Source: Pseudomonadota bacterium (GTDB taxonomy: Bacteria > Pseudomonadota > Alphaproteobacteria > Rhizobiales > Xanthobacteraceae). Taken from it: DNA of 11,721 nt. The notes under the pieces are model-generated. The model did not search any database and was not told the origin of the DNA. It saw nothing but the letters and a program-made list of their open reading frames with translations. Positions 1 through 6,154 of the stretch are shown piece after piece (the first letter of the stretch is position 1; each line of letters starts with the position of its first letter). A program made the position numbers and the translations under genes. The stretch is taken from positions 1 to 11,721 of the forward strand of contig JAEWCJ010000133.1 of assembly GCA_023390695.1 (NCBI GenBank). Reading direction: 5' to 3'.

Positions 1-470
1 CCCGCGCTGCCGTCTATGCCGCCGACTACGGCGAAGCGCGGCGACTCGCGCTTGCGACATCCGAGCCGCCGCGAAGCGTTGCGAAACAGCTTTTCCATAT
101 CGCGCCGAAGATCCGCGAGGTCGACGAGACGCTGCGCGCCGATTCCGCGTTGGCGCGGCAGGTGTTCGAGGTGCATCCCGAAGTTGCCTTCTGGCGGCTC
201 AATGGCGAACGCGCCTTGAGCGAGCCTAAGAAGGTCAAAGGCAGATGCTACGAACCGGGACTGGCCCTGCGCCGCAAACTGCTGATCGCGGCCGGCCTCC
301 CGGCGGATGCGGTCGAAACCATTCCGCCGAAGGGCGCCGGTCCCGACGATCTCCTGGACGCGCTTGCCTGCGCCGCCATCGCGCGGCGGATTCATGCGGG
401 GCTGGCACAGCCATTTCCGAATCCACCGCCACGCGATTCTTATGGGTTGCCGATGGCAATCTGGGCGTGA
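1..470 (+). CDS. DUF429 family protein (predicted RNase H-like nuclease), 5' truncated by window
   Basis: The third forward frame is open from the window edge to a TGA at 468-470, giving about 155 C-terminal residues; the start lies outside. Visible signatures are VFEVHPEVAFWRLNG in the centre and DDLLDALACAAIARRI near the C-terminus, which is the usual layout of the C-terminal half of DUF429 proteins (COG4923, predicted RNase H-fold nucleases). In RNase H folds a C-terminal acidic residue helps bind metal, and the Asp pair in DDLLDA is the obvious candidate. The substrate and cellular role of the family are not known to me. The carbonic anhydrase gene follows 42 bp downstream on the same strand, so co-transcription is possible. 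The family call comes from motif recall, not from a search. Confidence 0.8.
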   Translation, partial: RAAVYAADYGEARRLALATSEPPRSVAKQLFHIAPKIREVDETLRADSALARQVFEVHPEVAFWRLNGERALSEPKKVKGRCYEPGLALRRKLLIAAGLPADAVETIPPKGAGPDDLLDALACAAIARRIHAGLAQPFPNPPPRDSYGLPMAIWA

Positions 471-512
471 TTAATCCGTCCCAGCGCGGCGAGCCTGAGA
501 AAGGTGGTGTCC

Positions 513-1184
513 ATGGCGTTTCCGCAACGACTTGTTGAAGGCTACAGCGCCTTTCTGAGCGGCCGGCTTCCGGAAGAGCAGAACCGCTTTCGCGCCCTGG
601 CGGAAGGCGGGCAATCGCCGGAGATCATGGTGATCGGCTGTTGCGACTCGCGCGTCTCGCCGGAAGTCATTTTCGACGCGCGGCCCGGCGAATTGTTCGT
701 CGCGCGCAATGTCGCCAATCTGGTCCCGCCCTATACGCCGGACGGCGCACAACGCGCGGTGTCGGCCGCGCTGGAATTCGCCGTGCAGGCCCTCAAGGTG
801 AAGCACATCGTGGTGTTGGGCCATGCACAATGCGGCGGCATCCGCGCTTATGCGGAAGATTCCGCGCCGCTGTCGCCGGGCGATTTCATCGGGAGCTGGA
901 TGGAACTAATCGCGCCAGCCGCCAAGGCGCTGGGGCCACGCGGCGAGGAATCCCTGCCCGACTATCTCGCGCAGCTTGAGAAAGCGTCCATGGTCACGAC
1001 GCTCGACAACCTGATGACGTTTCCTTGCGAGCGCATTCTGGTCGAGCGCGGCAAGCTGCAACTGCACGCCGCCTATTTCGGCGTCGCCACCGGCACGCTG
1101 GCGGTGCTCGACAAGGAGAGCGGGGAATTCCGCCGCGTCGCGCCGGACGAGCACGCGCAGGTGTTTGCGACGCCAAGGTTTTGA
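513..1184 (+). CDS. Beta-class carbonic anhydrase
   Basis: The 223-residue protein catalyses zinc-dependent CO2/bicarbonate interconversion in the cytoplasm. The beta-class zinc site is complete: the C-x-D-x-R motif (C43, D45, R47 in CCDSRV), then H104 and C107 in HAQCGG. The Asp-Arg dyad is intact. Length fits the bacterial family (about 200-230 residues). I chose the ATG at 513, which is preceded by a purine-rich GAGAAAGG ending at 503. A GTG at 504 would add only three residues and would overlap that site. The gene shares its strand with the DUF429 gene and converges with asd across a palindromic repeat cluster. Bicarbonate supplied by such enzymes feeds carboxylases, so a link to biotin-dependent carboxylation is possible but is inference. 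I give no symbol because can and cynT cannot be told apart here. Confidence 0.95.
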   Translation: MAFPQRLVEGYSAFLSGRLPEEQNRFRALAEGGQSPEIMVIGCCDSRVSPEVIFDARPGELFVARNVANLVPPYTPDGAQRAVSAALEFAVQALKVKHIVVLGHAQCGGIRAYAEDSAPLSPGDFIGSWMELIAPAAKALGPRGEESLPDYLAQLEKASMVTTLDNLMTFPCERILVERGKLQLHAAYFGVATGTLAVLDKESGEFRRVAPDEHAQVFATPRF

Positions 1185-1193
1185 TGTTCTTCC

Positions 1194-1346
1194 CCTCTCC
1201 CCGCGTAGCGGGGAGAGGTCGATTTCCGAGCGTAAGCGAGGGAATCGGGTGAGGAGGCGTCTCAAAAGCACGTGCCTTGGAGAGGCCCCCTAACCCGCCT
1301 CGCCGCTATGCGGCTCGGCACCCTCTCCCCGTACACGGGGAGAGGG
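1194..1346. repeat. Pair of inverted CCTCTCCCCG palindromes between convergent genes
   Basis: Two near-identical hairpins bracket this stretch. The first is CCTCTCCCCGC with its complement at 1194-1204/1208-1218 (11-bp stem, 3-nt loop). The second is CCCTCTCCCCG at 1321-1331/1336-1346 (11-bp stem, 4-nt loop). The flanking sequence is also arranged in inverted orientation: GGGTGAGG (1239-1246 region) answers CCCCCTAACCCGCCTCGCC (from about 1286), so the whole block can fold into one larger structure. Such G/C-rich palindromes recur in intergenic spaces of rhizobial genomes (recall, not searched). It sits exactly between the stop codons of the carbonic anhydrase gene (1184) and asd (1350), so it probably also ends transcription from both sides, although there is no long T run. 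Confidence 0.75.
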
Positions 1347-1349
1347 AAA

Positions 1350-2384
1350 TTACGCCGCCTTTTTCTTCGCTTCGATCAGCTTGCGGTTGATCAGCGCTTC
1401 CGCGATCTGAATGGCGTTCAGCGCCGCGCCCTTGCGCAGATTGTCGGACACGCACCAGAGCGCAAGCCCGTTCTCGACGGTCGGGTCTTCGCGCACGCGG
1501 CTGACATAAGTCGCGTCCTCGCCGGTCGCTTCATACGGCGTCGCGTAACCGCCCGGCTCGCGCTTGTCGACGACCAGCACGCCCGGCGCACCGCGCAGTA
1601 CTTCATAGGCTTCGTCGGTGGTGATCGGATTTTCGAATTCGATATTCACCGCTTCCGAATGGCCGACGAAAACCGGCACGCGCACGCAGGTGGCGTTCAG
1701 CTTGATCTTGGGATCGAGGATCTTCTTGGTCTCGACCACCATCTTCCACTCTTCCTTGGTGGAGCCGTCATCCATGAACACGTCGATCTGCGGGATGACG
1801 TTGAACGCGATCCGCTTCGGGAATTTCTTCATCTCGATCTCGCCGAGCGAATAGATCGCTTTCGTCTGACGATCGAGTTCGTCCATGCCGTCCTTGCCGG
1901 CGCCGGACACAGACTGATAGGTCGAGACGACGACGCGCGTGATCTTCGCCTTGTCATGCAGCGGCTTCAGCACGACGACGAGCTGCGCGGTCGAGCAGTT
2001 CGGATTGGCGATGATGCCCTTCTTGCGGAAGCCGGCGACGGCATCGCCGTTCACTTCCGGCACCACCAGCGGCACGTCCGGGTCCATGCGCCATTGCGAC
2101 GAGTTGTCAATGACGACAACGCCTTGCGCCGCGATCTTCGGCGACCATTCCTTCGACACCGAACCGCCCGCCGACATCAGGCAGATATCGGTGTCGGAAA
2201 AATCGAAGTGCTCGAGCGCTTTGCACTTCAGCGTTTTTTCACCATAGGAGACCTCAACGCCCTGGGATTTGCGCGACGCAAGCGCGACCACCTCATCGGC
2301 GGGAAAGCGCCGCTCGGCCAGAATTTCGAGCATTTCGCGGCCCACATTGCCCGTGGCGCCGACAACCGCGACTTTGTAACCCAT
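1350..2384 (-). CDS. asd: Aspartate-semialdehyde dehydrogenase
   Basis: The enzyme reduces aspartyl phosphate to aspartate semialdehyde with NADPH, at the branch point to lysine/diaminopimelate, threonine and methionine. The N-terminus has the Rossmann nucleotide motif GATGNVG (residues 9-15). The catalytic cysteine is C130 in NPNCST, Q157 lies in YQSVSGAG, and R235/H242 in RVPVFVGHSE match the active-site Arg and His. The length of 344 residues is normal for the family. I placed the start at 2384 (MGYKVAVVGATG) because GGAGAG lies 7 nt upstream. The frame stays open to 2468, but the extra 28 residues lack family character. The gene faces the carbonic anhydrase convergently and is divergent from the gene at 2885. 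It lies on the same strand as sorAB and leuB but is separated from them by forward genes, so it is probably transcribed alone. Confidence 0.97.
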   Translation of the reverse strand: MGYKVAVVGATGNVGREMLEILAERRFPADEVVALASRKSQGVEVSYGEKTLKCKALEHFDFSDTDICLMSAGGSVSKEWSPKIAAQGVVVIDNSSQWRMDPDVPLVVPEVNGDAVAGFRKKGIIANPNCSTAQLVVVLKPLHDKAKITRVVVSTYQSVSGAGKDGMDELDRQTKAIYSLGEIEMKKFPKRIAFNVIPQIDVFMDDGSTKEEWKMVVETKKILDPKIKLNATCVRVPVFVGHSEAVNIEFENPITTDEAYEVLRGAPGVLVVDKREPGGYATPYEATGEDATYVSRVREDPTVENGLALWCVSDNLRKGAALNAIQIAEALINRKLIEAKKKAA

Positions 2385-2884
2385 CGTTGACTCTCCGCAG
2401 GAAAATCGTCCCAGCACCGGGATTTCGGAAACCGGAACGCAGCGGCTTCTAAGCGAGAAATGCGGCAATTACAACGCCGGCCGCAAAAGGCCGGCCCAAG
2501 AAAACTGTCTTGGAGGCCGTCTTGCAAGCCGTTCAGCCCCGGCCCTTCGGGCGCCGGCGGGTTCCCCCGCCCAGCGTGTTCGCGCCTGCGCCGGAAAACA
2601 CGGCGCCGGCATGGACAGGGTCACAATTCAACCAACAGCGCGGGATAGCCGCCGCGCAATCGGTACGTCCGCTCGCCGGTACCGTTGCCTGGCTGCATTC
2701 GCTGACGAATGCCGGAATAACGCTGAGCGAGCGGCTCCTTGCCGACGTTATCACCGTTGGAACATCGGCATTTGCCTGTCTTCTGATACGACTCCGTTCC
2801 ATCCAGCGACCGTCGTTCAAATTCCCGGCACGCAGGTTTCGCCGCCAGCGCCCGGTCGCCCCGTCCAACCCGCTGTTGGACGAG
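2385..2884. other. 500-bp gene-free divergent region between asd and the gene at 2885, with clustered hairpins
   Basis: I see no credible gene here on either strand; the open frames are arginine-rich and look like noise. The part nearest asd is structured. GCCGGCC at 2476-2482 pairs with GGCCGGC at 2489-2495 (7-bp stem, 6-nt loop). Directly next to it CCAAGA at 2496-2501 pairs with TCTTGG at 2508-2513 (6-bp stem). Further on are a short GCCC-TTC-GGGC hairpin near 2542-2552 and GGCGGG-TTCC-CCCGCC near 2556-2571. None is followed by a T run, so they are not classic terminators. The stretch 2575-2884 shows nothing I can name. It must contain promoters for both flanking genes. It could also hold a small RNA, an asd leader structure or a decayed gene. 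Confidence 0.5.
2446..2474 (-). promoter_or_regulatory. Possible sigma-70-type promoter for asd
   Basis: On the minus strand, TTGTAA (complement of 2469-2474) and TAGAAG (complement of 2446-2451) are separated by exactly 17 bp. Each box matches 4 of 6 consensus positions. Transcription would start around 2440 and give a leader of roughly 55 nt carrying the GGAGAG ribosome site. The match is weak, and position is the main support. Confidence 0.3.
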
Positions 2885-3646
2885 ATGGCCAGTTCCTGGC
2901 GCGGGGTTTTTGTCCGTACACTCGCCTATATCGGCGGTATTGCCGCCTTGTCGGTCATCGCTGCAGAACTGTTCCAGCCCGCGCCGGTCGTCGCCGCGGC
3001 AGAGCCTGCCCCGCGTTCGGAATGGATGACCGTCGCCAGGCCCTATCCCGCCTTTCATCTCAGCCTGCCGGACGCCACCGACGAACAGCGCTACGCGATC
3101 GAGCGGCACAGCGAGGGCGGCGGCCGCAAGGACATTCTGAGCTGGGGCCAGCCGGGCGAATCGCCCCGGTCCTTCATGGTCGAAATCTACCGTCCGGGCA
3201 GCGAACTCAACGGCGGCTTTGCGCCGCCCACCATAGAAATCGGCTTGCGGGCGGAGCAATTGACCGCCGCCATGCGCATGCGTGAGTCGCTGCCGATCGA
3301 CACAAAATTCGGCCCGATGGCGACTGTCGATTTCAATATCGGCCGCCGCGGCGCCGGCCATTGCGTGGGCTTCGTGCGCACATTCGACGAGCCGCGCCTG
3401 CAGATTTCCGGCCTGTCGTGCAATAACGATGCTCTGGTCGATCGTTCCGCGATGGCTTGCGCACTCGATCGGCTGACGCTCATGTCGGCGGGCAGCGATC
3501 CCGACATTGCAAAGCTGTTCGCGCAAGCCGAGCTGAAGCGCAATTTCTGCGGACAGCGCGATCCGATCCTCTATGCAACGCCGCGGCGTTCCATGGAGCC
3601 GGTAAAGCCGGTTGCCTCGAGCTTGCGCGGCCGCATGGTGCGCTGA
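2885..3646 (+). CDS. Membrane-anchored protein of unknown function
   Basis: I do not recognise a named family. The 253-residue product starts MASSWRGVFVRTLAYIGG. It has one hydrophobic segment at about residues 9-31, then an Ala/Pro-rich linker (PAPVVAAAEPAP), then a soluble domain of about 210 residues. This is the layout of a signal-anchored periplasmic protein. The soluble part has four cysteines, in GHCVGF, LSCNND, MACALD and RNFCGQ, so disulfides are possible. ATG 2885 is the only ATG in frame. The frame stays open upstream to a TTG at 2510, and the last stretch before the ATG (RRFRRQRPVAPSNPLLDE) is protein-like, so a somewhat earlier non-ATG start (for example TTG 2876) cannot be excluded. 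The ribosome site is poor (GGACGAG). The gene converges with sorB. It is real by codon use and length, but its function is unknown. Confidence 0.7.
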   Translation: MASSWRGVFVRTLAYIGGIAALSVIAAELFQPAPVVAAAEPAPRSEWMTVARPYPAFHLSLPDATDEQRYAIERHSEGGGRKDILSWGQPGESPRSFMVEIYRPGSELNGGFAPPTIEIGLRAEQLTAAMRMRESLPIDTKFGPMATVDFNIGRRGAGHCVGFVRTFDEPRLQISGLSCNNDALVDRSAMACALDRLTLMSAGSDPDIAKLFAQAELKRNFCGQRDPILYATPRRSMEPVKPVASSLRGRMVR

Positions 3647-3657
3647 ATCTCCTCCAA

Positions 3658-3694
3658 CAAGCGGGACTTCACGTCTGTCTGCAAGCCCCGCTTG
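3658..3694. terminator. Possible bidirectional terminator hairpin between the gene at 2885 and sorB
   Basis: CAAGCGGG at 3658-3665 pairs perfectly with CCCGCTTG at 3687-3694, with a 21-nt loop. It lies 12 bp after one stop codon and about 48 bp from the convergent sorB stop. There is no T run and the loop is long, so Rho-independent action is doubtful. Confidence 0.35.
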
Positions 3695-3741
3695 TGAGGA
3701 AGGAACGAACGGCGCTCGGATCCGCACGCCGCTTCATCGTT

Positions 3742-4125
3742 TCAGCGCTTCAAGAACGGATTCTGCCAGCCGCCGCCGGAGGGCGCGCGCGGCGGATAGG
3801 TCTGTTCCAGATAGTCCAGCACGACCTTGCGATCTGCATCATCCAGCGGCGGCATATTGTGCCGCGTGATCATCCAGTCGATCGAATCTTCCCACTGCCG
3901 GCGATTCATGCCCTGCGCAGCGACAAGCTTGAAATTATGGCAGGCGGTGCAAGCATAGAAGGTTTCGTCCCGCCCCGGACCGGCGGGAAATTCCTCCGGC
4001 GTTTCATCGCGTGGCGTGAATTGCGCCATTTCTCCCACCGCCGGGACGGTCTGCGTCAGAACAAGCGCGCAAACCGCGATCGCCGCCGATAGAGCGAGCC
4101 GCCGCGCAAAATGCGCGGCGGTCAT
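3742..4125 (-). CDS. sorB: Mono-haem cytochrome c subunit of sulfite dehydrogenase (SorB-like)
   Basis: This is a small c-type cytochrome that would accept electrons from the molybdenum subunit encoded just upstream. The N-terminus is a Sec signal peptide (ARRLALSAAIAVCALVLTQTV, residues 7-27, with Arg-Arg in the n-region). The single haem site is CTACH (C59, C62, H63). A Met in HNMPPL (M91) is the likely sixth ligand; M85 is an alternative. The mature protein is about 95 residues, normal for a SorB-type cytochrome. The start is uncertain. ATG 4125 begins a compact signal peptide, whereas ATG 4146 adds seven residues (MLVCNSA) and lies only 4 nt after the sorA stop, which would suit translational coupling. 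Neither has a strong ribosome site. The sorB assignment depends on its position directly after sorA. Confidence 0.85.
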   Translation of the reverse strand: MTAAHFARRLALSAAIAVCALVLTQTVPAVGEMAQFTPRDETPEEFPAGPGRDETFYACTACHNFKLVAAQGMNRRQWEDSIDWMITRHNMPPLDDADRKVVLDYLEQTYPPRAPSGGGWQNPFLKR

Positions 4126-4150
4126 TGCCGAATTGCACACAAGCATGCCG

Positions 4151-5491
4151 TCAACCAACCAGCACAGCGATGCGATGCATCGGGTTGGAACCGTATCCTT
4201 GCGGATTCCAGTTGCCGGCAACATGCGGCTGACGGTTGCCGCGTGAATCGGTCGCGCGCACCCAGATCTCGTAATAGCCGTCGGTCGGGAAATTCACGAC
4301 GCCCGTCCAGCGTTGCCAATCATAGCGATTGCGCGGCTTGCCGAGCTTCATGCTGCGCCAGCTCGATCCATAATCGGTCGACACGTCAACAGACCGGACG
4401 GTGTTGTCGCCGGCCCAGGCGGCACCGCGCAATTCCAGCTTGCGGGTGCCCGCGGCCAGCTTGGTGCCGTTCGCCGGATTGGTAATGATCGAACGCACCG
4501 GCATCGATTCAAGATCGCGGAAGTTTTTCTCATCCGGCTTGTCGCCCGGCACCATGGGTTTGATCGGCACGCGATAGGACGTTCCGCCCATGCCCTGACC
4601 GTCGTGGATCTTGTCCCTGATCCAGATGCGGTTCAGCCACTTCGCCGACACCGAGCCGGGCCAACCGCCGATAATCAGGCGCACCGGGCCACCATGAATA
4701 TTCGGCAGCGGTTTGCCGTTCATGTCCCAGACGATCAGGTTGTTCGGGTCGAGCAGCTTCTTGATCGGGACGCCGCGCGAGAGAGCGGGCTTGCTGGTGT
4801 CTCCGGACAGATGCGGGTCGGCGCCGTAATGTCCGCTGAACACCGCCGAGGACTTCACGCCTGCAGCTTTCAGCACATCCGCCACCCTGACGCCGGTCCA
4901 CTGCGCACAGCCCGCCCCGCCATTGGTCCATTGATTGCCGCGCGCCTGCGGGCTGAAGAACGAGCGGCCGTTGCCGCCGCATTCCAGCACCATGTATTGC
5001 GACACCGGCTTGAATTTCTTCTTCAGCTCTCCAAGGGTCAGTTCCAGTTTGTTGTTGACCTCGCCGTCGATGACGATCTTCCAGGCATCCGGATTTTTGG
5101 TCTCTTCCGGCATCTGGCCGTTGTTGCGGATGAAGAATTTCTCGAACGGCGTCGTGGCATCGTCGAGCAGACTTTCCGGGGTCTCCGCCACCAGGGGCCG
5201 GTCGCCAAGCACGACCAGCTTGGGATCCTTGCCCGGGAAGTTCAGCGGCTGCGGCCCCTTCGGCGCGGCGCCCGCCGGCTTGTCCTGCGCCAGAGCCGCC
5301 GGAATCAGTCCGCTCGGCATATTGCCCCCAAATGGAATGGCACCGCCAACCGCCGCACCTACGGCCGCCAGACCGGCATTGCCGAGAAAACCACGCCGGC
5401 TGACTCCGGTTCCGCGGCCAAACACCACGGCATCCGCCCTTTCGGGATCATCCGCATAAAGCTCATCGATAGTCCGCTCGATCTTGGACAT
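4151..5491 (-). CDS. sorA: Periplasmic sulfite dehydrogenase, molybdopterin subunit (SorA/SorT type)
   Basis: The enzyme oxidises sulfite to sulfate in the periplasm and passes two electrons to cytochrome c. The N-terminus carries a twin-arginine signal (SRRGFLG, R32-R33, then a hydrophobic Ala/Gly stretch to about residue 50), as expected for a protein exported folded with molybdenum cofactor. The sulfite-oxidase core follows. C171 in LECGGNGR is the molybdenum-ligating cysteine, R122 lies in FFIRNNG, and HGGPVRL (266-272) is typical of the fold. Residues from about 330 to the end form the C-terminal Mo-co dimerisation domain. The length of 446 fits. The start at 5491 has AGGGAG 7 nt upstream. 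SoxC is the main alternative, but a sox cluster is absent and a cytochrome gene follows immediately. Residue 124 is Asn, where many sulfite oxidases have His in the R-N-H triplet. Confidence 0.92.
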   Translation of the reverse strand: MSKIERTIDELYADDPERADAVVFGRGTGVSRRGFLGNAGLAAVGAAVGGAIPFGGNMPSGLIPAALAQDKPAGAAPKGPQPLNFPGKDPKLVVLGDRPLVAETPESLLDDATTPFEKFFIRNNGQMPEETKNPDAWKIVIDGEVNNKLELTLGELKKKFKPVSQYMVLECGGNGRSFFSPQARGNQWTNGGAGCAQWTGVRVADVLKAAGVKSSAVFSGHYGADPHLSGDTSKPALSRGVPIKKLLDPNNLIVWDMNGKPLPNIHGGPVRLIIGGWPGSVSAKWLNRIWIRDKIHDGQGMGGTSYRVPIKPMVPGDKPDEKNFRDLESMPVRSIITNPANGTKLAAGTRKLELRGAAWAGDNTVRSVDVSTDYGSSWRSMKLGKPRNRYDWQRWTGVVNFPTDGYYEIWVRATDSRGNRQPHVAGNWNPQGYGSNPMHRIAVLVG

Positions 5492-5547
5492 TGCTTTCTC
5501 CCTGGGCGCCGCATCCCCATGCCGCGCTTATGAGTTTTCCGCCGTGC

Positions 5548-5559
5548 CGTCGCGCGACG
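5548..5559. promoter_or_regulatory. 12-bp perfect palindrome upstream of sorA (possible operator)
   Basis: CGTCGCGCGACG reads the same on both strands and lies 57 bp before the sorA start codon, in the sorA/5710 divergent space. Its position suits an operator, but GC-rich palindromes of this length arise by chance at appreciable rates in such DNA. No regulator gene is adjacent. Confidence 0.25.
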
Positions 5560-5652
5560 TATTCAATAATCCTAATGCGTTACCGGGCGTGGTCAATCTG
5601 CAACAAATCCGCCCTCCCAGGACCCACACGGCCGCCGAAAGCCTTGGCGTGC

Positions 5653-5678
5653 GGAACCAAAAACGCTTAATGTGCATT
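5653..5678 (+). promoter_or_regulatory. Possible EcfG-type (general stress) promoter for the gene at 5710
   Basis: GGAAC at 5653-5657 is followed after 17 bp by CATT at 5675-5678. The alphaproteobacterial EcfG consensus is GGAAC-N16-17-CGTT, so the -35 box is perfect and the -10 box is 3 of 4. The spacing to the start codon (31 bp) is right for a promoter. Confidence 0.3.
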
Positions 5679-5709
5679 CGACTCAGGAATTTGCCGAGGA
5701 TCGGACTTC

Positions 5710-6039
5710 ATGCGCATTCTGACGCTTGCCGCCATCGTCGCCGGAATGGCCGGCGCGCTGATCATGACCGCGAGCCCTGCCGACGCGGCGAAAAAGAAGC
5801 GGACCGAATATTACACCGGCGACCGCTATTACACCGCGCAGACGCGACCGCGCTCGCGCATTGTGGTGCAGCGTCGCTCTTATCTCGACGCCGGCACCGA
5901 AGTTCTGCCGGGCGAACGCAAGTACACCGATTACGCCGTTCCCTACGGTTATTCGGCAATCGACACCGTTCTCGGCCCGAGCTTCACCTACGACCGCAGG
6001 CCGCTCAATAATCCTTGGGACGTCCCGCAGCGCTGGTGA
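5710..6039 (+). CDS. Small secreted Tyr/Arg-rich protein of unknown function
   Basis: This 109-residue protein has a clear Sec signal peptide: MRIL, then a hydrophobic stretch to about residue 21, and a likely cut after ADA (residue 26). The mature part of about 83 residues starts with AKKKR and is rich in Tyr, Arg and Pro (EYYTGDRYYTAQTRPRSR, later LNNPWDVPQRW). It has no cysteine and no catalytic motif that I recognise. Similar short exported proteins occur in Bradyrhizobium-like genomes (recall), but I know of no function. The ATG at 5710 follows a GAGG-containing purine tract at about 5696-5700. A strong terminator begins 18 bp after the stop. The gene is divergent from sorA and convergent with leuB, so it is a single-gene unit. 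Confidence 0.85.
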   Translation: MRILTLAAIVAGMAGALIMTASPADAAKKKRTEYYTGDRYYTAQTRPRSRIVVQRRSYLDAGTEVLPGERKYTDYAVPYGYSAIDTVLGPSFTYDRRPLNNPWDVPQRW

Positions 6040-6057
6040 GCCTTTCAGACGGATAAT

Positions 6058-6091
6058 AAAAAAACGCGCGGCCTGAACCGCGCGTTTTTTT
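6058..6091. terminator. Strong bidirectional Rho-independent terminator between gene 5710 and leuB
   Basis: AAAAAAACGCGCGG (6058-6071) pairs perfectly with CCGCGCGTTTTTTT (6078-6091) around the loop CCTGAA. The 8-bp ACGCGCGG core is flanked by a 7-nt A run on one side and a 7-nt T run on the other, so it works in both directions. It serves the secreted-protein gene on the plus strand and leuB on the minus strand. Confidence 0.95.
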
Positions 6092-6105
6092 ATTCAGCCA
6101 TCATT

Positions 6106-6139
6106 CCGGTCTGTGCCCATCCTATTGAGCACAGGCCGG
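6106..6139 (-). other. Second hairpin in the leuB 3' untranslated region
   Basis: CCGGTCTGTGC (6106-6116) pairs with GCACAGGCCGG (6129-6139): 11 pairs including one G-T, with a 12-nt loop. It lies 15 bp after the leuB stop (minus strand) and before the strong terminator. It may protect the transcript 3' end; there is no T run of its own. Confidence 0.5.
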
Positions 6140-6154
6140 TAGGATCGAAACGGC

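Noticed and set aside
1272..2390. 372-codon forward open frame covering nearly all of asd
   Set aside because: It is antisense to a clear asd gene. Its product is rich in Arg, His and Asp with no family character. Such frames arise from the high GC at third codon positions.
2469..2600. Possible 6S, SRP or other known structured RNA upstream of asd
   Set aside because: The hairpins do not match any conserved core I know (no SRP GGAAG tetraloop region, no 6S central bubble). It is kept only as an unexplained structured region.
2621..3727. 368-codon reverse open frame opposite the unknown gene at 2885
   Set aside because: Considered because the forward gene is itself unrecognised. The forward frame has a membrane anchor, linker and coherent soluble domain, whereas the reverse product is Arg/Ala/Gly-rich with no structure.
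4313..5533. 406-codon forward open frame opposite sorA
   Set aside because: It lies antisense to a gene with an intact Tat signal and sulfite oxidase motifs. The product is low-complexity and has no ribosome site.
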